Below are positions 32,671 to 41,711 of a stretch of 62,451 nt of DNA, piece by piece. Where the stretch lies: contig SVOR01000005.1 in NCBI GenBank assembly GCA_015066295.1, forward strand, positions 1-62,451, read 5' to 3'. The position numbers and the translations under genes are program-made. This DNA is from Oscillospiraceae bacterium. Its GTDB lineage: Bacteria; Bacillota; Clostridia; Oscillospirales; Acutalibacteraceae. Within the stretch, counting starts at the first letter, position 1; every line of letters begins with the position of its first letter. Below the pieces are notes generated by a model. That model had not been told where the DNA came from and did not search any database. It saw only the letters and a program-made list of their open reading frames with translations.

Positions 32671-32747
32671 TGGTGGCTGTAATTGGACTTGAACCAATGA
32701 CACTGCGGGTATGAACCGCATGCTCTAGCCAACTGAGCTATACAGCC
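32671..32747 (-). tRNA. tRNA with CAU anticodon (elongator Met, or Ile2)
   Basis: The minus-strand cloverleaf has acceptor GGCTGTA/TACAGCC, D-arm AGCTCAGTTGGCTAGAGC, anticodon stem TGCGG/CCGCA with loop TTCATAC, T-arm TTGGTTCAAGTCCAA and an encoded CCA. A G1-C72 pair excludes the initiator. A CAU anticodon could be lysidine-modified to read AUA, so Met versus Ile2 needs tRNA-class scoring. It lies 4 bp upstream of tRNA-Glu. Confidence 0.9.
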
Positions 32748-32767
32748 ATATTTTGCGGGACTGATAC

Positions 32768-32796
32768 ATTATATATGACTTTTTATGTTTTGTCAA
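32768..32796 (-). promoter_or_regulatory. Consensus promoter of the tRNA operon
   Basis: On the minus strand TTGACA (32791-32796) and TATAAT (32768-32773) are separated by exactly 17 bp, about 20 bp before the first tRNA. This is a perfect sigma-A promoter, as expected for stable RNA genes. Confidence 0.9.
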
Positions 32797-32822
32797 TACT
32801 TTTTTTATAGTCCCGCTAAAAA

Positions 32823-34085
32823 TTACTTTATTTTGTTTATAACAAGTCCGGTTATAAGTTTCGGATAGAAATAGGTCGATTTCTGCGGCATCTTTTCGCC
32901 CGCTTTGGCAACGTCGGCAATTTCGCTGACCCTTGTCGGATTAAGCAAGAAGCAGCAGTTTGCAGTAGTTTCCACCGAGAAAATTGCCTCGTCAAGACTG
33001 CGGGTATACGTGAGGTTAATCTGCTTTGCCATATTTTCCTTATCTATGCCCAAAACATCCTCAAGTATAAGGCTGTGAAGCACGTTTACGTCAAGCTGAC
33101 GAAGTGCCTTGCTCTTTTCAGGGAAAAGCGCATCCATAACGGCGGCATCCTTAAGGGTTAGTCCACACAGACCTTCTTTGTCGCAGAAAACAAAGGCGGT
33201 ATCGCCCTTTTGGTATGCGGCATCAAGGAAGGCCTCGGCGCCATCCTTTTCGACGGGCGTTAAATCAAAATGCTTTTTGCATTTTTCGAGCAATTCTTCG
33301 CGATTAAAGTTGTTTAAATCTCTAACAATTCGGTGGGTGGGGAATACAACCAAGCCGTCGTTTTCCATATTTACCAAGAACATCATAATAAAGTCGCTGT
33401 TCTCGTTTTCTGTGCCTTTCTCGCGCAAATAATTGCGGAAGTTAAGACCCGTTTCATAGCGGTGGTGACCGTCGGCAATATAAAGCTTTCTATCGTCAAA
33501 TTGGCGGCAGATTTGCTCGGTCTCGGCTGACTTTTCGGCAATCCAAAGGCTATGTGTAACACCGTCGCCGTCGGTGAAGAAAACGTCGGGCGCGCCGCTC
33601 GACAGCTTATTTACAAGCGCCTGTGTTTCGCCCTTTGGGTCATTATAAAGTGAATAAATCTGACTAAAGCTGCAACCCGTCGCGTTTAAAAGATTAAAGC
33701 GGTCGGTCTTTGCCTTTGAAAGTGTTTCCTCGTGGGGTAAAACGATGCCCTTGCTAAACTCCTCTAATTTCACGTAGGCGGTAAAGCCCTTAAAGGCATA
33801 TTCAACACCCTTTACGCTGAATTTTTCCTCATAGATATAAAGCGCAGGTGTTTTATCAAGCGCCAACACGCCCTCATTTATCCAATCATTCGTTTTCTTA
33901 GCGGCGGTTTCGTAGTCCTCGGCTGTCTGACCGGGCAACTCGAGGTTAATTATATTATGCGCATTTTTAGAATAATACATACTTTTTTCTGCCTCGCTGA
34001 TAATATCATAAGGCGGGCAGCAAAGAGAGGCAATCTCGGTCTTATCGGTAAAGCGCAAAGCATTAAATTCTTTTACTAAAGCCAT
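32823..34085 (-). CDS. DUF1015 family protein
   Basis: The 420-residue soluble protein has the DUF1015 pattern: CCPPYDIISEAEKSMYYSKN near residue 22, NIINLELPG, ALYIYEEKF, FSKGIVLPHEETLSKAKTDR, LYIADGHHRYETGLNFR near residue 200, FPTHRIVRDL, and a C-terminal LLNPTRVSEIADVAKAGEKM PQKSTYFYPK block. It is often encoded near serine metabolism genes in Firmicutes, but no activity is established. The DGHHRYE motif suggests metal or nucleotide chemistry. AAGGAG lies 8 bp before the ATG. It is a single-gene unit divergent from the ABC operon. Confidence 0.9.
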   Translation of the reverse strand: MALVKEFNALRFTDKTEIASLCCPPYDIISEAEKSMYYSKNAHNIINLELPGQTAEDYETAAKKTNDWINEGVLALDKTPALYIYEEKFSVKGVEYAFKGFTAYVKLEEFSKGIVLPHEETLSKAKTDRFNLLNATGCSFSQIYSLYNDPKGETQALVNKLSSGAPDVFFTDGDGVTHSLWIAEKSAETEQICRQFDDRKLYIADGHHRYETGLNFRNYLREKGTENENSDFIMMFLVNMENDGLVVFPTHRIVRDLNNFNREELLEKCKKHFDLTPVEKDGAEAFLDAAYQKGDTAFVFCDKEGLCGLTLKDAAVMDALFPEKSKALRQLDVNVLHSLILEDVLGIDKENMAKQINLTYTRSLDEAIFSVETTANCCFLLNPTRVSEIADVAKAGEKMPQKSTYFYPKLITGLVINKIK

Positions 34086-34151
34086 AAAAACAACTCCTTG
34101 TGGTTTGTTAAGATAATTTTATTATACATAAAATTAAAAGTCAATAATATC

Positions 34152-34180
34152 TTGTCATATTGCTATAAATATTGTATAAT
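34152..34180 (+). promoter_or_regulatory. Promoter of the Gld-like ABC transporter operon
   Basis: TTGTCA at 34152-34157 and TATAAT at 34175-34180 are 17 bp apart, leaving an untranslated leader of about 70 nt before GGAGG and the ATG at 34261. Confidence 0.75.
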
Positions 34181-34260
34181 TACTATGATTTACATTTAGT
34201 TTACAAATCGCTCATAAAATTTTGTTAAACTCAAAACAGTAAGTGTATGGAGGTTAAAAT

Positions 34261-35244
34261 ATGATTGAAGTATCTTCACTCAGTAAAAGGTACGGCAACT
34301 TCTTAGCGGTAGACGACGTAAGCTTTTCTATAAAGAAGGGCGAGGTTGTTGGTTTCTTGGGACCAAACGGCGCCGGTAAAAGTACCATTATGAATATTGT
34401 TACGGGCTATCTTTCCCTAACACAAGGCACCGTTACGGTGGACGGCTACGACATACTTGAGGAGCCCGAGCAGGCCAAGAGAAGAATCGGTTATCTGCCC
34501 GAAATACCGCCGCTTTATACCGATATGACGGTATATGAATATCTTGCCTTTGTGTACGACTTAAAAAAGGTTAAATTCCCTAAAAAGCCGCACATTGACG
34601 AGATTTTGCGCCTCGTAAAAATTGATAACGTAAAAGATAAGTTAATATCCAAGCTTTCAAAGGGCTACCGTCAGCGTGTCGGCATTGCGCAGGCACTTGT
34701 GGGCAACCCCGACGTGCTTATTCTTGACGAGCCGACCGTTGGTCTTGACCCCAAGCAGATAATTGAAATAAGAAATCTTATCGCTCGACTCGGTCAAAAC
34801 CACACCGTTATTGTTTCGTCACACATCCTTTCTGAAATACAGGCAGTCTGTGAGAGGGTAATAATTATAAACCACGGCAAAATCGTTGCCGACAGCACCC
34901 CCGACGAGCTGTCAAGAGAGCTTTCAAACGACCATTCTGTTGTCTTGCGTGTTGCAGGCACCGAGGACGAGCTTACCAAAATACTATCGAACGTTAAGGG
35001 CGTTCAGTCGGTCAATTGCTTAGGTCAAAAGGAAAGCGGCACGCTCGACTTTGTTGTAACGCCAAAGGCGGGTGCCGATATCCGCCGCGAGATAAGCGAG
35101 AGGCTGGCATCTCGCAACAAATACGTTGTTATGCTGGCATCTAATCAGTTAAGTCTTGAACAGGTATTTATGCGACTTACCTATGAAGCCGATGCGGCCG
35201 CAATTGCGGCGGCAGCGAAAAATGGAAAGGCGGGTGAAAAATAA
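34261..35244 (+). CDS. ABC transporter ATP-binding protein (GldA/CcmA-like)
   Basis: A 327-residue ATPase. Walker A is GPNGAGKST near residue 38, LSKGYRQRVGIAQAL is the ABC signature, VLILDEPTVGLDPKQ is Walker B, and the switch histidine is in IVSSHILSE. A C-terminal extension of about 100 residues (from residue 225) resembles the DUF4162-type tail of GldA-like ATPases. It pairs with the permease that starts in its stop codon. The substrate is unknown; related systems support gliding in Bacteroidota and envelope functions elsewhere. Confidence 0.92.
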   Translation: MIEVSSLSKRYGNFLAVDDVSFSIKKGEVVGFLGPNGAGKSTIMNIVTGYLSLTQGTVTVDGYDILEEPEQAKRRIGYLPEIPPLYTDMTVYEYLAFVYDLKKVKFPKKPHIDEILRLVKIDNVKDKLISKLSKGYRQRVGIAQALVGNPDVLILDEPTVGLDPKQIIEIRNLIARLGQNHTVIVSSHILSEIQAVCERVIIINHGKIVADSTPDELSRELSNDHSVVLRVAGTEDELTKILSNVKGVQSVNCLGQKESGTLDFVVTPKAGADIRREISERLASRNKYVVMLASNQLSLEQVFMRLTYEADAAAIAAAAKNGKAGEK

Positions 35245-35945
35245 TGGTTGCAGTATTAAAGCGCGAATTAAAATCATACTTTAACAACCCCATAGGCTAT
35301 ATTATTCTTGCCGTTTTCACCTTCTTTTCGGGTATGTTTTTCACCGTTCTTTATAAAAACGGCGCACCCAACGTTGAAAACGTTATTTCGGTAATGTCGA
35401 CCATTGCCATTTTTGCAACACCCTTTATCACTATGCGTTTGCTTAGTGAAGACCGTCGCCAAAAGGTAGACCAGGTGTTGCTCACCGCCCCCGTTAAAAT
35501 AAGTGAGATAGTGCTTGGCAAATTTTTTGCGGCATTTTCGCTTTATGCGGCAGGCTTTTTCTCAACACTTATTTTCCAGTTTATCGTTGCGGCTCGTGTG
35601 TCGCTTAACTGGGCGATTTATTTCTATACACTTCTCGGCATTTTGCTGCTTGGTGCGGTTATGATTTCAATTGGTATGTTCTTGTCATCCTTAACCGAGA
35701 GCCCTGTTGTTTCGGCGGCACTCACCTTTGCAGTATTTTTAACCGTAATGCTGCTTGGCAGCTTTGTTGAGAGCAACAACAACGTAATTCTCTCGGCAAT
35801 AAATAAGGCGATTTCGTTCATCGACCGTTTTTCAAACTTTATTACGGGCGTTTTCAGTTTGAACGATATAATTTATATGCTTAGCATCACGGGTGTGTTC
35901 GTGTTCTTAACGGTATGCTCGGTTGCTAAAAGACGTTGGGCATAA
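35244..35945 (+). CDS. ABC-2 type permease (GldF-like)
   Basis: The 233-residue protein has six hydrophobic segments. VAVLKRELKSYFNNPIGYII is the ABC-2 N-terminal coupling helix, TIAIFATPFITMRLLSEDRR and KVDQVLLTAPVKISEIVLGK are the conserved cytoplasmic loop, and four later membrane helices finish it. Its ATG overlaps the ATPase stop codon. Such short permeases (about 230-240 residues) are typical of the GldF group in Clostridia. Confidence 0.9.
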   Translation: MVAVLKRELKSYFNNPIGYIILAVFTFFSGMFFTVLYKNGAPNVENVISVMSTIAIFATPFITMRLLSEDRRQKVDQVLLTAPVKISEIVLGKFFAAFSLYAAGFFSTLIFQFIVAARVSLNWAIYFYTLLGILLLGAVMISIGMFLSSLTESPVVSAALTFAVFLTVMLLGSFVESNNNVILSAINKAISFIDRFSNFITGVFSLNDIIYMLSITGVFVFLTVCSVAKRRWA

Positions 35946-35958
35946 GGAGGATTTAGCA

Positions 35959-37548
35959 ATGAAACTATTTAAAAAGCAAGAGAAAAAGTCCTCCGGCAGA
36001 AAGCTCATAAACATTAACGCACTTAAAAAGGGCGGCTACCTCGCGGCAGTAATTGCCGTGGTAATTGCCGTTGCCATTATTTTAAATGTTGCGACATCGC
36101 TTCTCGAAAACAGAGGCTATTTGAAATTCGACCTTACACCCGCAAAATCAAACACCCTTAGCGCCGATAACAAGGCGTTTTTAAAGAGTGTTGAGCGCGA
36201 GGTTAACATCACTGTTTTGTGTACCGAAAATGAGTATATCACCACACTCGGCGAGTATTTGCAGTATTATCACAACATCGTTGCCGAGGAGGACTACTAT
36301 TCACAAACAGTAACACTTTTAAAGCAATATGCCGAGGTTAATAAGAACATAAAGGTTAACTTTATCGACTTCTCGGGTGCACAGGCAAAGCCTATAATTG
36401 ATAAGTATCCAAGCGCCTTTATCGGCGATATCTACGTCGAGGTTGATAACGGCAGCGCCGAAAAGGCAACCAAGCTTATAAGCTATGATAAGATTTATCC
36501 CGTTTCTGACGAAAGCGGATATGCTCAAATGGGCTATGGCAGCTATTACGTAGACGGTAACGACCTTGAAACTGCGCTTTCAAGCGCTATAAATATGCTC
36601 GCAAACGGCGAGGATGAAATTCTCGGCATCATAAATGCCCACACCTCGAGCGATGCTGTGGCACAGTTCAAGCAATACCTTGCTACACAGCTTGAATATA
36701 ACGGATTTTCAACCACCGAAATCGAGGGTACCGTATTAAAGGAAATACCTGATGATATATCGGTGCTCGCCATCGTAGCGCCCAACGGCGATTTCCTCGA
36801 ATCTGAAATTGAGCTTATAAACAAATGGCTCGATAACGACGGCAAAAAGGGACGCTCGCTTATATTCTGTCCTGGTGACCCCATTGACGACTATACAAGA
36901 CTCAAAGAATTTTTAGAGGAGTGGGGCGTATCCTACGGCTCGGGTTATCTATATCAGACCGATTCAAGTGAGTTTTACAGCGACCCGAGAATTGTATATT
37001 CATACGTAAACGATAACGACGTTGCCGCTAAGATTAACGATAAAAACGACGGCGTTGTTATTACTTCCTACAACCTGCCCATAAATATTGCATTTGAAAC
37101 CTTTGGCACAAGAAAGACAAATATCGTAACCAGCACAAGCGACACCGCTACGGTTTGTCCCGTAGACGCCGCTGAGGATTGGAAGCCCGGCAAAGCTGCC
37201 AAGAAAAAATCATACCCGACGGTGGTTGTTACAAGCGATACCGTTACGGTTGACGATAAGCTTTTATCGTCACACGTTGTTGCCTTCTCGGCATTTAACG
37301 TTATTGCCGACGTGGGAAGTGCCAGCTTTATAAATCTTGATATTTCTATAAACACCGCAAGATATGTTTCGGGCATGGAAAACTCGGCGCAAAAGCTCTT
37401 TGTTACCAGAAAGCTCGAAAGCGAGTCCTTTGCGGGCGAGGTATCTGAGGCAGGCGGTGCGGCAATAACCGTTATTTTCCTTATTGTGTTGCCGTTAGCA
37501 CTTATAGCCTTAGGCGTAGTTGTTTGGGTAAGAAGGAGAAGAAGATGA
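35959..37548 (+). CDS. GldG-like ABC auxiliary protein
   Basis: This 529-residue protein has an N-terminal membrane helix (LAAVIAVVIAVAIILNVATS, about residues 26-45), a large extracytoplasmic domain of the ABC_transp_aux/GldG type (FDLTPAKSNTLSADNKAFLK, EREVNITVLCTENEY), and a C-terminal helix (VIFLIVLPLALIALGVVVWV) followed by a basic tail. ATG 35959 has AAGGAGG 7 bp upstream. Both termini are cytoplasmic, so the domain projects outside the cell beside the permease. The substrate is unknown. Confidence 0.87.
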   Translation: MKLFKKQEKKSSGRKLININALKKGGYLAAVIAVVIAVAIILNVATSLLENRGYLKFDLTPAKSNTLSADNKAFLKSVEREVNITVLCTENEYITTLGEYLQYYHNIVAEEDYYSQTVTLLKQYAEVNKNIKVNFIDFSGAQAKPIIDKYPSAFIGDIYVEVDNGSAEKATKLISYDKIYPVSDESGYAQMGYGSYYVDGNDLETALSSAINMLANGEDEILGIINAHTSSDAVAQFKQYLATQLEYNGFSTTEIEGTVLKEIPDDISVLAIVAPNGDFLESEIELINKWLDNDGKKGRSLIFCPGDPIDDYTRLKEFLEEWGVSYGSGYLYQTDSSEFYSDPRIVYSYVNDNDVAAKINDKNDGVVITSYNLPINIAFETFGTRKTNIVTSTSDTATVCPVDAAEDWKPGKAAKKKSYPTVVVTSDTVTVDDKLLSSHVVAFSAFNVIADVGSASFINLDISINTARYVSGMENSAQKLFVTRKLESESFAGEVSEAGGAAITVIFLIVLPLALIALGVVVWVRRRRR

Positions 37549-39125
37549 GTTTCCCCGAAAACGAAAACAAGCAAATAAAGTCGGAAGGTGGCGAATTTGA
37601 GTCAACCATATTCGCCGACCCCGAGCATTATAACGATAAGCCGCGCGAGGCGATGCCTAAGGGCAAAAAGCCCATTGTTATAAGGGCGGTTGCTCTTGTT
37701 TTGGCACTCGGTATTGCGGTGGGCGGATATTTCGCAATAGACCGCCTTATTCCCGAGGAAAAAGAACCGCAAGAAAGCGGCGGAATTGCTACCGACGTTT
37801 TAACGGTAGATACCGCCTATATACAGTCGGTTTCGATTAAAAACGAAAATACACAGTATACCATTTTGCAACAAAGGGTTGAGAGTGCCGATGCATCCGA
37901 AACGCTTTGGAGCATTAAGGGAATAAAGAGCGATTACACCGATTCGTCAATTGTAGAAAAGGTTGTTGATAAGATTGCCAACATTGACGCGCTTCGTACC
38001 CTTACGGACGATGGCAGAGATTTTGGCTTCCAAAATGCCGCTATCACCGTAGAGGTTAAGGGCGACGGTGAAAAGGTAAAGGATTACACGGTGACCTTTG
38101 GCGACAATGCACCTGCCGATATGGGCTGCTATTGCAAAATATCGGGTGACGAAAAGGTGTATATAGTTGATAAAGACGTCGCTTTGGAGCTTCAAAAGGA
38201 ACCGATAGAATTTGCCGTTACTACGGGCTATAAGGGTGTTACACCCACCCTCGATAATGCGGAATATTTTTCAGATGGCCGTATATTTAACTTCGATTAT
38301 ATAAGCGTTTCGGGCGCAAAGCAGACAAAACCGCTCGTGGTAAAGCCGCAGCTTGATGATGCAATAAACGCCTATTTTTCCTATATAATCACGTCACCCA
38401 CCAAGAGAATTGCCAATGACGAGCAGGTTGCTACACTTATTGGTTATTTTGAGTCGGGCATAGCATCGGTGGGCGCATACAGCTACGAAAAGAGTGACAA
38501 GACCTTAAAAAAATACGGTCTTGATAAGCCCGATTACGTTGTTACGATATCTATGGGTGGCAAGAAAAACACCTTTAAGTTTACAAAACAGGACTCTCTT
38601 CACTGTGCTTTAATAGATTCACAGACGCAGATGATACACAAGGTTCCCGTTTCTACCTTGTCTATATGCAACAACAAAACGGAGGATTATTATAGCACCT
38701 TCATCATTTTAGAGACCCTTTCGGGACTCAAACAAATGAGTGTTGTAACGCCCGACAAAAAGACCTATAATTTCGACCTTAAATATACCGCCGCAGATGA
38801 CGAAAAGGATATTAAGCAGAAGTATCAGGCCTTCTATAACGGAAAAGAGTTAGAAATTGATAACTTTAAGCGTTATTACCAAAAGATGATAGCCTTAACG
38901 CCCATTTCTTACGAGAGTAAGTCGGGACTGAAAACGGCCGCCAAAATAACACTTAAGCATTCGGCGAACATAAAGGACGTCGTGCTGACCTTCAAGAAAT
39001 ATTCGTCACAGCGCTATCAGGTAGAGCTTGACGGAATTCCGATGGGACTAATAACAGCCAGCGCCTTTAACGAGCTTATGGAGGACACCCCAAAGGTAGC
39101 CAAGGGCGAAACGATTAGTGAATAA
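37545..39125 (+). CDS. DUF4340 domain membrane-anchored protein
   Basis: The 526-residue protein has a cytoplasmic N-terminus, one membrane helix (AVALVLALGIAVGGYFAIDR, about residues 50-70) and a long extracytoplasmic DUF4340-type region with VEKVVDKIANIDALRTLTDD and KKYGLDKPDYVVTISMGGKK. Its ATG overlaps the GldG-like stop codon (ATGA), and the order ATPase-permease-GldG-DUF4340 is the usual arrangement of this transporter group. The hairpin-rich element begins 5 bp after its stop. Confidence 0.87.
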   Translation: MSFPENENKQIKSEGGEFESTIFADPEHYNDKPREAMPKGKKPIVIRAVALVLALGIAVGGYFAIDRLIPEEKEPQESGGIATDVLTVDTAYIQSVSIKNENTQYTILQQRVESADASETLWSIKGIKSDYTDSSIVEKVVDKIANIDALRTLTDDGRDFGFQNAAITVEVKGDGEKVKDYTVTFGDNAPADMGCYCKISGDEKVYIVDKDVALELQKEPIEFAVTTGYKGVTPTLDNAEYFSDGRIFNFDYISVSGAKQTKPLVVKPQLDDAINAYFSYIITSPTKRIANDEQVATLIGYFESGIASVGAYSYEKSDKTLKKYGLDKPDYVVTISMGGKKNTFKFTKQDSLHCALIDSQTQMIHKVPVSTLSICNNKTEDYYSTFIILETLSGLKQMSVVTPDKKTYNFDLKYTAADDEKDIKQKYQAFYNGKELEIDNFKRYYQKMIALTPISYESKSGLKTAAKITLKHSANIKDVVLTFKKYSSQRYQVELDGIPMGLITASAFNELMEDTPKVAKGETISE

Positions 39126-39130
39126 ACAAG

Positions 39131-39526
39131 AAAAAGAGAGCATCAAGGGAGACACTTCGTAAAGAAGTGTTCTCCCTTGGTTTTTTATATAAAAAAGACA
39201 CTTTCAAATTCTGAAAGTGCCATAGTGGGTTACATACTTTGAAATTTACCTATCTCAAAACAAGAATAAAAGACGATATTGTGAGACAGGTCTCACAGCG
39301 ATATTTTCTTTTGAAAATCCTCTCCTATGCGAGATATTTTTAAAAAGAAAGCGATATAAAAGCCTTTGGCTTTTGCGATATTATATTCGTGCCATTTAGC
39401 ACAGCGAAAGCCGTATATCGCGTGGCTTGCCACATATCTCATCAAAGATATATCGCTCGGGCATTGCACGAATATAGCTGAGGCACACTTCCTTACGGAG
39501 TGTGCCTCAAGCGATGCTCTCTTTTT
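39131..39526. repeat. 396-bp hairpin-rich repeat element with 14-bp terminal inverted repeats (copy A)
   Basis: The element is bounded by AAAAAGAGAGCATC (39131-39144) and its exact inverse (39513-39526). Inside are at least six further stems: 39145-39178; CACTTTC/GAAAGTG (39199-39219); GTGAGAC/GTCTCAC (39281-39296); AAAGCC/GGCTTT (near 39365); ATATTCGTGC/GCACGAATAT (39383-39475) enclosing GATATA-type spacers; and GAGGCACACT/AGTGTGCCTC (39480-39508). No coding frame is present. The first 145 bp after the left repeat recur at 62307-62451. The outer inverted repeat plus T-run looks like the terminator of the DUF4340 gene split by an insertion. Confidence 0.85.
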
Positions 39527-39625
39527 TAATTAAAACATATATATAAATATTTACTTTATTTTTTTAATTAAGTATGCTATAATAAACAATGAATAATTAT
39601 GTCGCATAAAAGGAGGGTCGTCAGG

Positions 39626-40936
39626 ATGAAAAAAGGCTTAATTTGCATCTGTTTGGTGCTTGCTATGTTGCTTTTAAGCGGCTGTACAGGTGTTATTGGT
39701 ACGGTTGATGAATTATTGGCACCGCCGCGCCCAACGGGTGAGCTTTATTTTATACAAAAAGCGCTTGACGATTCGGTAAGTGGCGATTACGTATTAAAAT
39801 ATCCCTTAAGCGGCGACTATCGTTCTGCCTTTGTGCGTAAGGACGTTGACGGCGACGGCACTGTTGAGGCCTTTGCTTTTTACAGCACGACGAGCGAAAA
39901 CATCGTTACAATGCACGTAAATCTCATAACCAAGCTAAAGGGTGAGTGGACGTCGGTTGGCGACTTCCCCTGTGTTGCTACGGGTGTTGATACCGTAGAG
40001 TTTTCGGATATGGATGGCGACGGCAACTTTGAAATAGTTGTTGGTTGGTCGATTTACGGCACGGTTGATAAAAGCGTTGGCGTTTACAGTCTTAAAAACA
40101 ACGTCTTTGCTCAACGAATTTATGAAAGCTATTCTCGTTTTATGTGTCAGGATATCGACGGCGATAAACGAAACGATTTATTCCTAACCCATATTGATAC
40201 CGTAAATCAGCAGGCGACCGCCAAGTTTATAAGGATAAATGATAAGGGCACGGCAGAGATAAATACCTGCCCGCTTGACGGACTTGTTACTTCGCACCTG
40301 CAACCCGTTGTTTCAAAGCTTATGGGCGGCGAAATGGCAATTTATATTGACGCCGTTAAGGGCGACGGTATGATAACCGAGGTGTTAGGCCTTAAAAAGG
40401 GCAAGCTGTACAATGCGCTCGAAAATCAGGCGGTTGGCTCTACAATGTCAACCTACCGTGCGTCAAATGCCGAGATAATGGATATTGACGGCGATGGCAT
40501 TTACGAAATACCTCTGTTGGAGCTTATAACCGAATCGGGCAACTCCAACGACAACATCTACAAAACCTATTGGTATGCATACGATGGTGAGTATTTAATT
40601 CTCAAAAATTCAACCATTATGAACTATGCGGACGGTTGGTATATTGAACTGCCGCCCAAGTGGGAGGATAGCATAACAATAATACGCGATACCGCAAAGC
40701 GCGAGCGTATTTTTATGCGAATTGATGATGAAACGGGAATTTCGGCCGAGGTTATTCTTAAAATCAGGGTCGTGCCGATTTCTACTCCCATCGAGGATAT
40801 TAGCAGCTACGGCTTCGAGACCTTTGAGATAACAAGAAATGAAGAGTTCTATTTTGCCGCTTCGGTAAACTTAATGACCTTCCCCGAATCCGTAACCAAG
40901 CAAGAGATTATACAGATGTTCAAACTGATTAAATAG
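39626..40936 (+). CDS. Lipoprotein with calcium-loop FG-GAP/VCBS-like repeats
   Basis: The 436-residue protein starts with a lipoprotein signal (LICICLVLAMLLLSGC, lipobox LLSGC, cysteine near residue 17). Four D-x-D-G-D loops follow: KDVDGDGTVEAF, SDMDGDGNFEIVVG, QDIDGDKRNDLFLT and MDIDGDGIYEIPLLE, which match calcium-binding FG-GAP-type repeats of a beta-propeller. ATG 39626 has AGGAGGG upstream. It is the first gene of a unit with a two-component system 12 bp downstream, suggesting an extracellular sensor or structural partner. TATAAT at 39578-39583 is a likely -10. Confidence 0.85.
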   Translation: MKKGLICICLVLAMLLLSGCTGVIGTVDELLAPPRPTGELYFIQKALDDSVSGDYVLKYPLSGDYRSAFVRKDVDGDGTVEAFAFYSTTSENIVTMHVNLITKLKGEWTSVGDFPCVATGVDTVEFSDMDGDGNFEIVVGWSIYGTVDKSVGVYSLKNNVFAQRIYESYSRFMCQDIDGDKRNDLFLTHIDTVNQQATAKFIRINDKGTAEINTCPLDGLVTSHLQPVVSKLMGGEMAIYIDAVKGDGMITEVLGLKKGKLYNALENQAVGSTMSTYRASNAEIMDIDGDGIYEIPLLELITESGNSNDNIYKTYWYAYDGEYLILKNSTIMNYADGWYIELPPKWEDSITIIRDTAKRERIFMRIDDETGISAEVILKIRVVPISTPIEDISSYGFETFEITRNEEFYFAASVNLMTFPESVTKQEIIQMFKLIK

Positions 40937-40948
40937 GGAGAAAATAAA

Positions 40949-41653
40949 ATGAAAAGAATTCTTATTGTTGAGGACGAGGTTGCAATTCGCGAATTTGAGG
41001 CCATAAACCTTAACCGTGTCGGATACACAACGGTTGAGGCGGGCTCGGGCGAAGAGGCGCTTGACATTTTCGATAACGATACAAAGGGATTTGATATAGC
41101 GTTGCTCGATATTTCGATGCCCGGTATGGACGGCTTTACACTTTGTAAGGAGCTTCGCGCTCGTTCAAAGTCGCTCGGTATAATAATGCTTACAGCTCGC
41201 ACACAGGAAATGGATAAGATAAGCGGACTTATGCTGGGTGCCGACGACTACATAACAAAGCCCTTTAACCCGACCGAGCTGCTTGCTCGTGTAGATTCGC
41301 TTTACCGCCGAGTTGAATATAATAATTCCATTTCGGCGCCAAGCAGTAGTGACGAAATCACCCTGGGCGACTTTACACTTAATCTTCGTCGCAGAACACT
41401 CTCAAAAAGGGAGAGCAACATTGAGCTTACACAGGTTGAGTTTCAAATTATTGAATATTTTTTCACCAATCCCGATACAGTGCTTGAGCGTACCGATATT
41501 CTCAACAAGGTATGGGGCAGCGGATATTTTGGTGAGGAAAAGATTGTCGACGTAAATATTCGCAGACTACGTATGAAAATTGAGGATGAGCCTTCAACAC
41601 CCAAACACCTCGTTACAGTGTGGGGCATGGGCTATAAGTGGAAGATAGATTAG
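40949..41653 (+). CDS. OmpR/PhoB-family response regulator
   Basis: The 234-residue protein has a receiver domain with acidic pair in KRILIVEDEVAIREFEA, phosphoacceptor aspartate in DIALLDISMPGMDGF (Asp51 region), T/K switch in MLTARTQE and DYITKPF, and a C-terminal winged-helix domain (TLNLRRRTLSKRESNIELTQ, VDVNIRRLRMKIEDEPSTPK). It should bind DNA when phosphorylated by the kinase encoded next. A heptad repeat AGGATTT separates the two genes. Target genes probably include its own operon. Confidence 0.93.
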   Translation: MKRILIVEDEVAIREFEAINLNRVGYTTVEAGSGEEALDIFDNDTKGFDIALLDISMPGMDGFTLCKELRARSKSLGIIMLTARTQEMDKISGLMLGADDYITKPFNPTELLARVDSLYRRVEYNNSISAPSSSDEITLGDFTLNLRRRTLSKRESNIELTQVEFQIIEYFFTNPDTVLERTDILNKVWGSGYFGEEKIVDVNIRRLRMKIEDEPSTPKHLVTVWGMGYKWKID

Positions 41654-41693
41654 GATTCAGGATTTAGGACTTAGGATACAGGATTTAGGATTT
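41652..41693 (+). repeat. Six tandem copies of a 7-bp repeat (AGGATTT)
   Basis: The spacer between the response regulator and kinase genes reads AGGATTC, AGGATTT, AGGACTT, AGGATAC, AGGATTT, AGGATTT before AGAAAGGAGG. The first copy overlaps the stop codon. Copy-number change could alter translational coupling of the kinase gene. Confidence 0.85.
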
Positions 41694-41711
41694 AGAAAGG
41701 AGGAGCTATGT

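Noticed and set aside
32445-32714. A reading frame across the hairpin array and the complement of the tRNA genes, with GDPDGIRTRVTAVKGRCLRP
   Set aside because: The peptide is the antisense translation of tRNA-Glu and tRNA-Met plus the repeat array. It has no ribosome binding site and is a well-known type of spurious gene call.
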